Of a stretch of 64,000 nucleotides of DNA, positions 1 through 11,807 are shown one piece after another; position 1 is the stretch's first letter, and every line of letters starts with the position of its first letter. A program made the translations under genes and the position numbers. The notes below the pieces were generated by a model that saw nothing but the letters and a program-made list of their open reading frames with translations, did no database searches and was not told where the DNA came from. The stretch comes from Apiospora phragmitis (Eukaryota; Ascomycota; Sordariomycetes; Amphisphaeriales; Apiosporaceae), in contig JAQQWL010000007.1 in NCBI GenBank assembly GCA_038363925.1, positions 1,426,001-1,490,000 of the forward strand. Direction: 5' to 3'.

Positions 1-396
1 GTACATTGCATTCCGGGGGTCAGTGAGATCGAACAGCGATCTCCGCTGCGCGAATGGATACTTTCGCATGCCGTCGACATCAATATCGCATGCAGCAGCC
101 CACGGAATTCCCGTTACGCTGTTGCTAATGATGACAAACGGGGATGAGGGCAGCAACGTCGCTCAAGGTACCAATTCGCCGCCAGCTTACATTAACACGT
201 TCACACGGGGCCCAATTTTGTTGAAGCTTTCGGCCCGTCGAGCCGGCTCGGTAACCGGATCCTTATGGTCAACCCCAAATGGAGAGCCTACAGGAATATG
301 TTGGCGAACCAGCTGTTTGGTACGCCAGTATGCATTAGGGCCTGTCGCCGTGCCCACCAGCTCGTGTGGCACTTGTATCTCCCCAAGGTGTATCAT
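1..396 (-). CDS. Partial gene of unknown function at the left edge
   Basis: Product not recognised. On the minus strand a 69-codon open frame runs from 396 and ends at a stop at 187-189. A canonical intron (GTAAGC donor at 190-189, CAACAG acceptor at 120-119) would instead join codons ending at 191 to an open frame covering 118-1, giving a protein-like stretch that leaves the window. Upstream, between about 400 and 480, another minus frame also reads like protein (it contains EYWYDTPWG), but joining it would need a 1-base shift or another intron. The 5' end is not resolved. No catalytic motif was recognised. The residue choice and the clean intron favour a real gene, but a shadow frame cannot be excluded. 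Confidence 0.3.
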
Positions 397-479
397 ACCA
401 GTACTCGTACGCTGATAAAGCTGCTGTTTGCAGGATGTCGATGGTCTAAGACGATATATCGTCCATTACGGTCGCGACA

Positions 480-1874
480 TGCCCTTCCAAGAACCCCGCG
501 AGACTAGCAGATCTTACGACTGTGAGACCCGTTTATAAGAGCTAGAGGTGTTTGGTCAATATTCAGCACCAGGTTTCCTTCTGCTTCAGAGTCGGCCAGG
601 GCCTCCGAAGTCTAGCGTCGATACCATGTAGCCAAGCTTCCGCTGAGCAGGGGTCGAATCTTCCTCTCCGGGACTTTGGTCAAGCTCACCCGTAACGGGG
701 CCGGCTGACATCCCACAACCATCCTACTGACAGAGGCTACAATGCAATCTCGAAACATGACCAGATCTGGCTCAGATCGTCCCCCAACAGGCCCAGATCA
801 CGTCGTTCATTTAGTCGACCCATACTATTCAAGCAGCAAGGCAACTGCCGGCTCCCTATTGCCACCGACTCGGCCTCGTGTGGTCTTACGCGAGATATGT
901 CAGAACACCAGATGGGATCCGGACGGATTCAATGAAGTTTCAGAACGCTTAGCATTGCTTCACAGCCCTGGCGTTATCTAGGACGAGCTGCCCGTCTTGG
1001 CCGATGGCCCCTTGTGCTGTTCGCCGGTGGGGTGCTACCAGGAATACAACACCCCACTGGACGGTATCGATGTACTATGCATACGGCCCCTGGGGTAGTA
1101 TGCCTGTGGAAGTCTGCTTGCATGACTGGCTACCGCTGTACGGACCGCTCCTACCGATGGAAGTATTTCGTTGGACGTGGGACGAGTAAGTAATATAGTG
1201 CCATTTCTCTGGGAGCAGGTCAAGTGACACTGTACAACCATCAGAACATTCCCAGGTAAGCAACCAATATCGAAAATACACCCATATCCGCTCCCCACGC
1301 CTCGGCCGTGTTTTGGAATGCCTCGATGACCATGAATGCAGGCCCGGGGTATACCGGTAGACTGTACTCTGGGGTTGGTGTGCTGGTCTAACGCCTGGCA
1401 AGAAAGGTACCATGCGTGTCGTTTCATTCATATCCCCATCATGCCACTCGGGACTACTATGACTTACACAAGCCTCTGCCAACATCGAACTGTGGTGCTT
1501 CCTTTTCTCCATTGGTTGTTTGTTTCCAGAGCTCGCTGATTACACCCACCCACGTCTGGTACCAAGTGGTTCAATATAAGCCAGTAGTCACGCCTTGAGC
1601 AGGTGATCTTGAAGTTCTAAGCTAGATATAAGAGGTTCAAGATATCCCAGGCAACATTGGATCCTCTGCTTCGAATCATCCCTTGCTCAAATCTCCAATC
1701 AAGCACCCTCAACCCTCCTCTTGAGATAGTTGGCTCTTTTGGTACCTAGACGTACGGCACGCGAAGTGTTTGGTTTGAAATATACGGCCAAGCCCTTTGT
1801 ACAGCTTGCGATACCTCATATCATCAAACAAGACCTGGGCGTTTGGGTCCGCTACACTGATCTTGTTCTTAAAC
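480..1874. other. Intergenic or degenerate stretch, no firm gene
   Basis: No ORF here could be assigned to a family. Coding-like pieces occur on both strands. On the minus strand around 1230-1385 an open stretch reads PEYSLPVYPGPAFMVIEAFQ. On the plus strand 1004-1187 ends at a GTAAGT-type donor (1188). None can be joined into one convincing gene. The last 170 bases before 1875 should hold the promoter and 5' leader of the beta-glucosidase gene. Confidence 0.4.
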
Positions 1875-4866
1875 ATGGAAGATATCGAAGGACAACAACT
1901 CAATGATGGGTTTGACCCTAACCCATCGCCACTGTCGAGTGTTGAGAGCACAACCACATCAGATACTATATTCTCTCCTCCAGAGAGCCCCTTGCAGAAG
2001 ACTCTTGGGTTCAAGGATGCAAGATCGGTTGCCCGTCACAAGCTTAGCCTCCTGTCCCTTGAAGAAAAGGTATGGACAGTCTTGAGCATAACATAAGACA
2101 GAAGCTTATATCTGCAGGTATCACTGCTCACTGCAGCGGACTTCTGGCGGACCAAGTCTATTCCGGACAAGGCGATCCCGGCGATCAAAACCAGCGACGG
2201 ACCCAACGGTGCTCGAGGCGGCATCTTCGTTGGTGGAACAAAGGTTTGTTCGCTTGTCAATTACCACATATCAGGTTGTAGAACTGACCTGGGTCTGCCT
2301 CAGGCTGCCCTATTCCCATGTGGTATATCTCTAGCTGCCACATGGAACAAGAACCTCATATATGAGGTTGGCCAGCATCTGGCCGACGAGGTCAAGGCAA
2401 GATCTGCCCATGTGCTCCTCGCGCCGACCATATGCATGCACCGGCACCCGCTTGGTGGCCGGAATTTCGAGTCTTTCTCCGAGGACCCTCTCCTCACTGG
2501 CAAACTAGCATCTCAGTACATCCAAGGCCTCCAGTCCAAGGGCGTGGGTGCAACTATTAAGCGTCGGTGAAACCTAGCTCGTCCTCAGCACTGTCAACTG
2601 ACTGGAAATGCAGACTTTGTAACCAACGAACAAGAGACCCACAGATTGACGATCGATTCCGTGTTGATGGAGCGGCCCCTAAGAGAATTGTACCTTCGAC
2701 CATTCGAAATCGCAGTTCGAGAAGCAAACCCCTGGGCCGTGATGACTTCATACAATTTGATCAATGGGGTGCATGCCGATATGAACGATCATACACTGAA
2801 GGATATCCTTAGGGGCGAATGGAAATATGACGGGTAAGTCCACTGCCGCTCGGTATCCGTATAGATATAACTGAACATTCTTCCAGGACTGTGGTGTCTG
2901 ACTGGGGCGGTGTTAATTCAACAGTCGAAGCAATAAAGGCCGGCTGCGACATAGAATTCCCCTATTCGTCAAAATGGCGATTCGAGAAGGTTCTCAAGGC
3001 AATTGAGGATGGTACTCTCTCGCAAGACGACGTTGACCGGGCAGCAGAGAACGTTCTTACCCTTGTCGAACGCACAAGGGGCGATGATATGTCTTCAGAG
3101 GCAGAAGAGCGCGAAGATAACAGGCGAGAGACTCGAGAGCTGATTCGTGAGGCAGGTGTTCAAGGCATCACTCTGCTGAAGAATGACAACTCTCTATTAC
3201 CTATAAATCCCAAGACAGCAAAGGTGGCCGTTATTGGGCCCAATGCCAACCGAGCCATTGCAGGTGGTGGCGGAAGCGCCAGCTTGAACCCTTACTATAA
3301 CACTCTACCACTCGACAGCATCCGGGCAGCCGCTGAACAGGAGGTAGTATATGCTCAGGGATGCCACATCCACAAATGGCTCCCTGTCGCATCGCCGTTC
3401 TGCACTGACAAAACAGGCAACCCTGGAGTGACGCTTGAATGGTTCAGCGGTGACAAGTTCCAGGGGGACGTCATCGTCCAGCAAAGGAGGACGAATACAG
3501 ACCTGTTTCTGTGGGACTCTGCGCCTCTGGCTCAGCTGGGACCCGAATGGTCGGCCATCGCAACAACGCACTTGACTCCAACAGAAACTGGCAAGCATAC
3601 TATCAGCTATATGAGCGTTGGGCCCGGGAAGCTGTTTGTTGACGGGGAGCTCGCCCTGGATCTCTGGAACTGGACCGAAGAGGGCGAGGCCATGTTCGAT
3701 GGGTCGATCGACTACATGGTCGATGTGCAAATGCAAGCAGGCAAGGCCGTAGAGCTACGGGTCGAGATGACCAACGAGCTACGGCCCATTGCCAAACAGA
3801 AGCAGTTCAACATGACCCATAAGTACGGCGGATGCCGCATTGGTTTCAAGCAAGCTGACGCGGTCGACTACCTCCAGCAGGCCGTCAATGCTGCTAGAGA
3901 GGCCGATGTGGCGGTGGTCATTGTCGGACTCGACGCCGAGTGGGAGTCCGAAGGATACGACCGACAAACCATGGACCTTCCCTCGGACGGCAGCCAAGAC
4001 CGCCTCGCAGAAGCTGTTTTCAAGGCTAACCCCCGTACCATTGTCGTCAACCAATCCGGTTCTCCGGTCGCCATGCCGTGGGCCGATCGGGTTCCAGCCA
4101 TCGTCCAGGCGTGGTACCAAGGCCAAGAGGCAGGGAATGCGCTCGCCGATGTGCTTTTCGGGCTCAAGAATCCCAGTGGGAAACTTCCAGTAAGTTGCTG
4201 TGCACCATCGGCCCCTTGAATACCAATTGCTAAATCCCATAAAGACCACCTTCCCGAAAAGGATCGAAGACACTCCCGCATACCACAACTGGCCCGGCGA
4301 GAACCTGCGAGTTATGTATGGCGAAGGAATGTACATGGGCTACCGACACTACGGCCGCACTAAAATCGCGCCGCTCTTCTCCTTCGGCCACGGCCTCTCC
4401 TATACCGCGTTCGAGTACGGCCGCGTCTCGCTCAGCCAGAAGGCGCTGGCCTCCGATGCGCCGATCCACCTGATCATGGCCGTCACGAACACCGGGCCCG
4501 TCGCCGGGTTCGAGACGGTGCAGATCTACGTCCGCGACGAGAAGTCGGCGCTGCCGCGGCCCGAGAAGGAGCTCGTCGCATTCGAGAAGGTCTACCTCGA
4601 GCCACAGGAGACGAAACACATCAGGGTTCCGTTGGACAAGTACGCAGTGGGCTACTATGATGACTCCATCCCTGCTTGGATTGCCGAGGAGGGCAGATTT
4701 CATGTGCTGGTGGGAGCCTCGTCGACCGACATCAGGTAAGCTTTCTCTTCCCCGCTTCTCTTCTCGCTTATTTTATTCGATTCGTCCCTGATGCTGACGG
4801 TCCCTTCCTCGCCACAGACATCAAGCTTCCTTTGTTGTGCATGAGTCTTTCACTTGGACATTCTGA
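1875..4866 (+). CDS. GH3 beta-glucosidase with PA14 insert, no signal peptide
   Basis: Seven exons: 1875-2069, 2118-2243, 2304-2562, 2614-2833, 2887-4189, 4245-4735, 4818-4866. Together they encode 880 residues with no frame break. The glycoside hydrolase family 3 catalytic domain starts near residue 60 (SLLTAADFW, KTSDGPNGARG, PLGGRNFESFSEDP, ATIKHFVTNEQE). The nucleophile is expected to be Asp272 in VVSDWGG. A PA14 domain (about residues 440-570, LEWFSGDKF to KLFVDGELALDLWNW) is inserted in the C-terminal half, and the C-terminus carries the family signature FSFGHGLSYTAFEYG. These enzymes release glucose from cellobiose or aryl beta-glucosides. The chosen ATG gives a hydrophilic N-terminus without a signal peptide, so the enzyme is probably intracellular. 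The family and intron calls are strong; the substrate is inferred. Confidence 0.93.
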
Positions 4867-6420
4867 GCTCCAGGGTCTGTTGGTGCATGACCCCTTTTCT
4901 TTGGCTTCGACGTGCACGACATAATCTCGGTAATTGGTCTATGGCATTCAGGGGGCACAATAGAAGAATCCTAGGCCTTCTTTGCGAACAGGGCATAATG
5001 TGTTGGAGTCGAAACATTCATCGGCATATACTTAGTACAGCATCTGGCGACGCAGTAAACATCGGCAAAGGTATCTCGGTTGGTTTGCTTTTCTGCGGGT
5101 GGCTACATCTGTTTCTGGTTGGGTCTGTGGAAGTACTGCTTCCAAATTGACATGCCTCACACGCCCGAAATAACGGCGTATCAATAACTATTACAGCATT
5201 ATCGCTCTTGACCGAGTGCCTTCAAGTGAACTAGATATCCCTCTTATTGGTTTTTGTTCTTGAAGACCAGTATTCAGGCAGTTGTTGTTTGCTAGTCAAT
5301 ACACGGAGAAGACTGCGGAAGGAAAACAACGGAATATGGCAGGAGGTATCACGCGTGACCATCCGGTGGTACTCGGTTGGGACTCGCTTATAGTTCTTCA
5401 TCAGGGTCAGATAGGGATATAGCTTCCGCAATTCCGTTCCGGGCATCTCGGGCTCGGAACCTTGACCACCCGCAGGTAAAGACGAAAAACAACCCCACCC
5501 CCACGGATCTTCAATCAGTATAGTATGTAGGTATGTAAGAGTAATGTAGGAGGTAAGAAGCGGTAAACAAGTCAGAGGCATGGGATAAGTGGTATACGCC
5601 TTATTCCGGCACGGGATGGTCACCTATAGGCAGGCAGCTTATATGGCGTAGCATACAGTACATGCATATGTACATCAGAATGCCCCTTTTGCTGATCAGC
5701 CCTATAATATGACAAGTTCATGATTCATTGAAATTCACTACCACTCGCGATACATACTTACTTACTACTTGCATATGTGACAAGCAGTGTTCGGTTGAGG
5801 CATCCGAACTACCCAGCGAGTGCAGTCGTAGTCGGGATCGAGGCTACTGGAACCGTGATGTTTTGCTTCTTTTGTTTTGACGTTTCGTCCGAACGTTTGG
5901 CTTGTCTTATCGTCCCGGAATTGGATTCTGTTGTGCATCGGCTGATGATATGCATGTCTGTCTGTCTAAGCACCGCCGTTGTTCTCTTGTCTTGAGGCAG
6001 AAGAGGCCCCCAAACCAAAAGTGTTCTTTGATGAAGACATGTACTTACTACATGTAATCCCCAGCATTGAAGTGGTATATGCTGGGGCTCAAATCTACAA
6101 GGGAAGATGCGACGAGCCGGAGTTTAGGAAGCTCTTTTAGCGTTGGAGGCTCCCCACAGGCACCAGGGACCCTGTAAGCTATGTGGATCTATACATGCAA
6201 GCACCTAAACTAAGATCAGCCTCGTCAGCTCTCGTAGCTGTCCGTCCACCTGTTCTTGTATCCATCTTTCATTAATCTAGCCATCAATTCTTCACTACCT
6301 TTCTGTCCTGCCTTTAATCTAGTTTTTATCGCATCAATGGGTTTATGAGTCGGACTTGAATCATGAGGCTCCTCTAGCCGCCCCCTCGGAACCCTTAAAA
6401 ACCCCCCAATTTCCCCAACC
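4867..6420. other. Intergenic region between beta-glucosidase and metallophosphoesterase genes
   Basis: It holds the 3' flank of the upstream gene and the promoter of the next. The only sizeable frame is a 130-codon minus-strand ORF at 5231-5623 whose middle (RKLYPYLTLMKNYKRVPTEY) looks protein-like, but no family or splice structure supports it. Otherwise I see nothing. Confidence 0.5.
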
Positions 6421-8672
6421 ATGGCGCCTCCGTACGGCAGTAACAAGAATGGAGGCTACGGCCTCCCAACACCACCGCAACAACTGGGCGAGCCCAACCT
6501 ACAAGCCGTCCTCGAAGACATTGCCACCAAGGCCCAGATCACAGCGCGTCGGGTCAAATCGTTTTGGAACGGCCCCAACGGCGTTCGACTGCGCAATGTC
6601 ACCATGAAGATCGCCAGGCAAGTCCAGCTCAACCTGGCGGCGCGCCGCCTCCTGAGCTTCCCGCATTTGCTCGTTGCCTTCTGGGTGCTGCTCTTGCTCT
6701 GGGGGAGAAATGGAACTTTGCCGCCAAAGTGAGGAGTTGTGATTGGGATCACTGGGAGAAATGGGTAAGTAACAACAACGGCATCACTTCCCAATGCGCC
6801 AAGTGGCCTGTACAGGCCGCCGAGAGCTGGGGTCCATGCCCGCAACCCTACGGAATTTCTACATGACTGCGGCTCACACATTTATGTTCCCGCAGCCCAA
6901 AGGAGCGACACCGCACCGACTCGTCTTCGTCGCGGACCCTCAGATTATCGACCCGAAATCATACCCCGGCCGCCCGTGGCCAGTAAACCCCCTGGTGATG
7001 AAAATCACGGACAACTACATGCAGAGGTCGTATATACAGCTACAAAAGGTGTTACAACCAGACACCGTGTTTTTCTTGGGCGATTTGTTCGACGGTGGGA
7101 GAGAGTGGAAGACAGCGCGAGGCGACTTCAGCGACCCGGAGTGGGCCTCCCGCCACCCAGCCGACGAGCGGAAATACGTGAAGCAGTGGAATAAGTGGTA
7201 CGGCCAGGATTACTGGCTTCGGGAGTATGGCCGGTTTGGCGACATTTTTTACAAGTTCTGGCCCGCTGGCGGCTACGAACCGGGCCCGGGGCAGAGAGGC
7301 CGGAAGATTATATCCAGCTTGCCCGGTAATCACGACTTGGGCTTTGGCGCAGAAGTGAAGGTGCCAGTAAGGCAAAGGTTTGCAGCCTTTTTTGGCGAAT
7401 CGAACAGAGTCGACGTAGTGGGAAACCATACGTTCGTTTCGGTTGACACTGTCTCGCTGTCCGCTGATACCTCCTCGATGAAAGACAAAGTGGATTTAAG
7501 TCCCATTCACGGCCCGGCTAACCAATTTTTGGACGGGATGAAAGCGGCAAAACGAAGAGCCGCAGCGAAGGAGTTGCGATTCTGGCGTGGCGAAGTCGAG
7601 GAAGTCCCGTTTGAACACAAGGTCGAGGAGCTCAAAGATGCCGACTCCAAGAACTTACCGAGCCTTGATCGCGGGGGAGGATGGACCGGATTTCCCGACC
7701 ATTCTTCTTACTCACGTCCCGTTATATCGAGCTCCAGGGACGCCGTGTGGACCGATGCGCGAACACTGGCCTCCACAGAAACCCCCCAAGGGGCAAACGA
7801 CACCGGTGGTACCAGACTACCGGAACGCCATTAGTGTGTCTTCTGGCTTCCAGTACCAGAATGTGCTGAACGAGGAGGACTCGGTCAAGCTGGTCAAAAG
7901 CGTTGGTAATGTGGTCCACGCTTTCTCGGGAGACGATCACGACTATTGTGAGCTTGTTCACTCGGAAGAAAAGGACAACGTCCGTGAGATCACGGTCAAG
8001 AGCATCAGCATGGCCATGGGTGTTCCCACGCCAGGTTTTCAGATGCTGTCGATGTGGAATCCCATCGATGAGAATGGCCGCCCCTTGCCTGGAGCCGGAA
8101 AGACCACGCTCCAGACTCACCTCTGCCTACTACCCAAGCAGATTTCTACCTATACCACATATTCTGCCATCGGCATTCTGACCATAGTAATTCTTATGGT
8201 GCGTGCTGCCCTCGTTCCGATTCTGGGCCTGCAACAATTCGCGCTCAACCCGGCTCAATATGCCAACGGGGCGGTTCTGCCCCTTTTTAAGGACAAAGTC
8301 GAAGCCGACCAAGAAGGCGGGCTGGATCACCACTCCCAGTCTTCGGGGACCCCCGCCTCGAAGCTCCTTTCGGCTAGGACCCGCGGTCGCCTTCCTTCCA
8401 TCTCGTCATCGAACGGCATTGGGCGCAGCAACTCGCGGTCCAAGGCGGCCGGAGGAGGCCAATGGCCGCGTATCGAGATCCGTCGCGACCCCTACGACGA
8501 CGGCAAGACGGGCGGGGCGGGTGGAGGCTACTGGAGAGCGGCGCCGCGCTCCCGATGGCAGTCTACCATACGGTCTCGCGCATCGCTCATCTGGCGGGAG
8601 ATGTGGACAAGCTGTTGGAGAGTCATCTGGATGGCGATTGGCTTCTACGCTTACTTGACTTACAAGGGTTGA
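6421..8672 (+). CDS. Cdc1/Ted1-type membrane metallophosphoesterase (two frame breaks)
   Basis: Exon 1 is 6421-6764 and exon 2 is 6896-8672, about 706 residues once two breaks are counted. The calcineurin-like metal site is complete: VFVADPQIID, FFLGDLFDGG, PGNHDLGF, LLTHVPLYR and SGDDHDYCE supply the usual Asp, His and Asn ligands. A membrane segment lies near residues 78-96 (PHLLVAFWVLLLLWG), a second follows the phosphatase domain (IGILTIVILMVRAALVPILG), and a short hydrophobic C-terminus ends the protein. Yeast relatives act in the ER on ethanolamine-phosphate side chains of GPI anchors; I cannot separate the Cdc1 and Ted1 subgroups. The frame breaks at a G run at 6701-6705 (one base missing) and again at 7673-7677 (one base extra). 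Both sides remain conserved, so sequence error is likelier than gene death. Confidence 0.88.
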
Positions 8673-9164
8673 GTGAAGAAGGGCCTGTTTGTTTGTCCTT
8701 GGGTCTAGTTCTACTACTGCTACTTACTATACTACCATCTATATTACCAGGGTTTTCTTGTTCTCTTCTGGTTCGGAGTTAGGAGGGTGGTGCTGGCTAT
8801 TCTGCATAAGAAAAAGAGAAGGCGAGCGATGTGATTACTATACTTTTCTTGGGATAGAAAGCAGATATGCCGCCCAGTACCGCGTATAAAAAGAGAGGGT
8901 AACGCAGCGTCGTCCATTTTGATTGGTCGCGATTGTTACCGTGTACGATTGCTGTCCCTGCTTGTGAGCAATACTGGACTGGCGGACTGGGTGGGTGGAC
9001 GGGTGGCACTGGTAACCGAAGGACATGGGAAGAAATAAATGGCAGGAGGCATCATGCGGACTGAGGCTAGCAAGCAGCCAACCGCCCTGGTTCTTCTTGG
9101 ACCCGGTTGTATTATTGTATGTGAAGAGGTATAAAGCCACATCCTCAACAGTTTCAAGCTTAGG
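8673..9164. other. Intergenic region before the transposon
   Basis: This is the 3' flank of the metallophosphoesterase gene up to the transposon insertion site. No gene or RNA was recognised. Confidence 0.5.
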
Positions 9165-9170
9165 TAAAAA

Positions 9171-9199
9171 TCAGTGGACTAAAGTCTGCGCAAGGACCA
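9171..9199 (+). repeat. Left terminal inverted repeat of the Tc1/mariner element
   Basis: A 29-bp repeat that is an exact reverse complement of 10515-10543. Perfect identity over 29 bases suggests a fairly young insertion. Confidence 0.95.
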
Positions 9200-9274
9200 T
9201 CAGCAACACGAATCTCAACCCAACACATCCAATACTCTTTTTATTTCCTTTTACCATAACTTCATCACAACATC

Positions 9275-10386
9275 ATGGATTTACATGAATTCGGTCGCAT
9301 TTTAACGGCAAACCGCAAGCCAAATGGCGAGTTTAGTTCCGAGGCTGTGGCAGCCATTACCGCGCTCTCAATTGCCGGTGTGCGAAAGACGGTCATTGCA
9401 GACTCGTTTAACACGCGACGCGCCGCAACCATTACCAACTTTGTGAAGCGCTTTATTAAGCGCAAATCACCTAAAATAAAGAAGAGATCTGGTCGCCCTA
9501 ATAGATTATCGAAGCGGCAAGAACGCTATCTATTTCAATTGGTGCGCCGAAAGCCGCGTGCGACCTGGAGGGAGCTCTGTATTGACATGAATATTATGCT
9601 AGGGTCGAGACCACGCTCCTACTCTTCCCGGACCGCACGCCGCAGTCTACGCAAGAGGAAGATCGGCCATTGGCGCGCTGCGAAGCGCATCCTCTTGACG
9701 AAGGAAGACGCCAAAGAGAGGCTCGCTTTCTGCCGTTATTGGTCCTCCCCGGAGCGCTTGGAACAGCTCATGCTTTGCTTCTTTTCGGACGAATGTACGA
9801 TCCAGAACGCACCTCACACACCAGGCCGCTGGGTGTTCCGATTTAGCATAGAGCGTTACAGGAAGGACCTCATCAGCCCTACCGGTCATTCCAGGCCTCG
9901 AATCTCCCTTATGCTGTGGGCAATGGTGCGGCAAAGGGCTGGAGAGGCCGGGACCTCCCCCTCATCTTCTGCAGGGGTGATCCTGACTCTCCAGGCGTCG
10001 GCTTCACTTCTACCCGGTATATGGAGGTCCTAGAGGCCGGTTTACTTCCTTTCTATGAGCCGGGGGACCCTTTTATGCAGGATAACGTGCGTATACATCG
10101 ATCCAACCCCGTGAAGGAGTTCCTGGAATCGAAAGGCATCTGGACGATCCAATGGCCTGCTCATTCACCCGATTTGAACCCCATTGAACAGGTGTGGAAG
10201 GCTCTCAAGCAGAAGATCTATAAAATCGAGCCTGAATTCCAATATTTGAAGGAAAATATCCCTCACGAGGCGTATGCGAAGGAGGTAGTTGAGCGTGCGT
10301 GGGCAGAACTAGATCCGGAGCTCATATGGAGGCTCCTTCGATCGATCCCTCGTCGCGTACGTGCTGTACTTCGCGCAAAAGGCTAG
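9275..10386 (+). CDS. Tc1-family transposase, one frame break
   Basis: About 370 residues. The N-terminal half has helix-turn-helix DNA-binding segments and a basic stretch (KRKSPKIKKRSGRPNRLSKR). The DDE catalytic triad is visible: Asp in FFSDECTIQN, Asp in MQDNVRIHRSN, and Glu in SPDLNPIEQVWK. There are 34 residues between the second Asp and the Glu, the DD34E spacing of Tc1-type enzymes. The frame shifts by one missing base near 9914-9930, between MLWAM and AAKGWRGRD. Otherwise no stop interrupts it, and with one base counted the length is an exact multiple of three. The copy may be inactive, or the break may be the same kind of assembly error seen in the neighbouring host genes. Confidence 0.92.
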
Positions 10387-10514
10387 TATAGTCACTATTA
10401 AACTACATTCAATTAAGAGTAGAATGCACGCAAATTTTACGTATATACTGCTTATTTAAATGCGTTGTTGTTGCTTGAAAGGAGGTGGTGAATATGATGA
10501 AAATCGGCTGGAAG

Positions 10515-10543
10515 TGGTCCTTGCGCAGACTTTAGTCCACTGA
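10515..10543 (-). repeat. Right terminal inverted repeat of the Tc1/mariner element
   Basis: Exact reverse complement of the left repeat at 9171-9199. The motif GACTTTAG also recurs just outside it, so the exact element end is uncertain by a few bases. Confidence 0.95.
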
Positions 10544-10548
10544 CTTTA

Positions 10549-11807
10549 GCAAGGCGCAATGGGAATCGTAATACTTTTACTACAAATATGCGCATCCTAA
10601 GTTGCGGACGTTTTCCCTTCTTTTCCGCTTGGGGGAGTCGGTTTGTATATATGTGCCGCAAGGTAGCTGGCATGTACTCCTCGTTATCCTAACTACCCAA
10701 CCATACGTCCAATGTGGCCAGTCAGGTTTTCAAAAGAGGTGAAGAAGAAATACTTCATACCCACCTTGGCGGGAAAAGTGTACGTACTTGCTTATTGCTA
10801 TACCGGATCTTGCAGTTGTTCGATTCTCTGTGATTCCTGTTTTCGGGGAACAAAACAAGAAGGTAACACAGGAAAGGGGAGTGAGTGGGTGGGAGGTAGG
10901 TAGGTAGCCAAACCAAGTAGGTAGGTCAAGCAAAGAACATCCCTTTCGCTATAGAAGCGAAGCAAGGGGGCAAGAACAGGGAGTAGCAGTCGTGTTTTCC
11001 GGGGATGGCGCGGGCCATAGGAGAAAGTCACACACAGCAACGTACACGAAAGAGTCACAAGCGGCAAGCAGCATTCGATAGTAAATGGTATATTTCATTC
11101 GCCCCAAGCAGAATGTCCTTGAGATCCCTAGAACATTGCAAGGTTCTTCCAAGCACATCGAAAAAAAAAAGAAAAAAAGGAACGACACTTAATATATACG
11201 AATATCAAGATGGCGCAAGATTGTGTCTGTATATACGCCATCGTCATCCTAATCAATCGTTATTTGGGACGGGACAAGCATCCAAAGCTTGGACTGATTG
11301 CCTCAACAGCCTCCGTACTCATGAGGACCAACCAAATTAGTAGTAAAGTGAATATTTGGTTGAAGCTGGCCCCCTGACGTTAGAAAAACCAAAACTCCAA
11401 GTGTCCTTTCCTTCGTTGGCCCCCCATGGGATATAATATAGTATAAAAGTTAGAAAAGCCCCTCCGTGGGTATTTCGAGTCGACGTGGCTTCTTTGAAAA
11501 CGTTCCCGTATCCCGTAAAATTCGCATCATTGTGTTCCCCGCGTAATGAATAATTCAATCAATCAAAGTCATCCAAGTTTCCCAATGTGACCTGAACTCC
11601 GTACGTCAAACTCCAACGCTGGTAACAACCCGGCCCGTAATCGCGTGTCAGTCGGTCTACGTAGCAGCGCCCGCCAAATCCTTGGAGCGATCCATAATCC
11701 GTTGAGCAAAAAAGCGATAGTATAACCAAAATCAATCCTGCTAGCAGCCTCATCCTGTCATGAGGGGCGTCAGGGCGCAAAATATGTGTCGAAGCGTATT
11801 GGGCCTT
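10549..11807. other. Intergenic region, no gene seen
   Basis: This lies between the transposon and the 3' end of the minus-strand sugar transporter gene. It contains short A-rich runs (11160-11178) and only small frames without family resemblance. The transporter's 3' untranslated region should occupy the right end. Confidence 0.5.

Larger units (their letters stand above)
9165..10548 (+). mobile_element. Tc1/mariner (DD34E) transposon
   Basis: A transposase gene is enclosed by perfect 29-bp terminal inverted repeats (9171-9199 and 10515-10543, beginning TCAGTGGACTAAAGTC). TA dinucleotides lie 4-5 bases outside each repeat (9165-9166 and 10547-10548) and could be the target-site duplication. 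If so, the first bases of the two ends differ (AAAA versus AAG). The element is about 1.38 kb, normal for the superfamily. It sits in the intergenic space after the metallophosphoesterase gene and interrupts no recognised gene. Confidence 0.92.

Noticed and set aside
1230..1385. Polyketide synthase dehydratase-like fragment on minus (VYPGPAFMVIEAFQ)
   Set aside because: The resemblance is limited to a few residues, no catalytic His motif or neighbouring PKS domain is visible, and the frame cannot be extended.
6700..8672. Reading the metallophosphoesterase gene as a true pseudogene
   Set aside because: Only two compensable one-base indels in G runs, with all catalytic motifs intact and no stop codons elsewhere. 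The same error type occurs in essential genes nearby.
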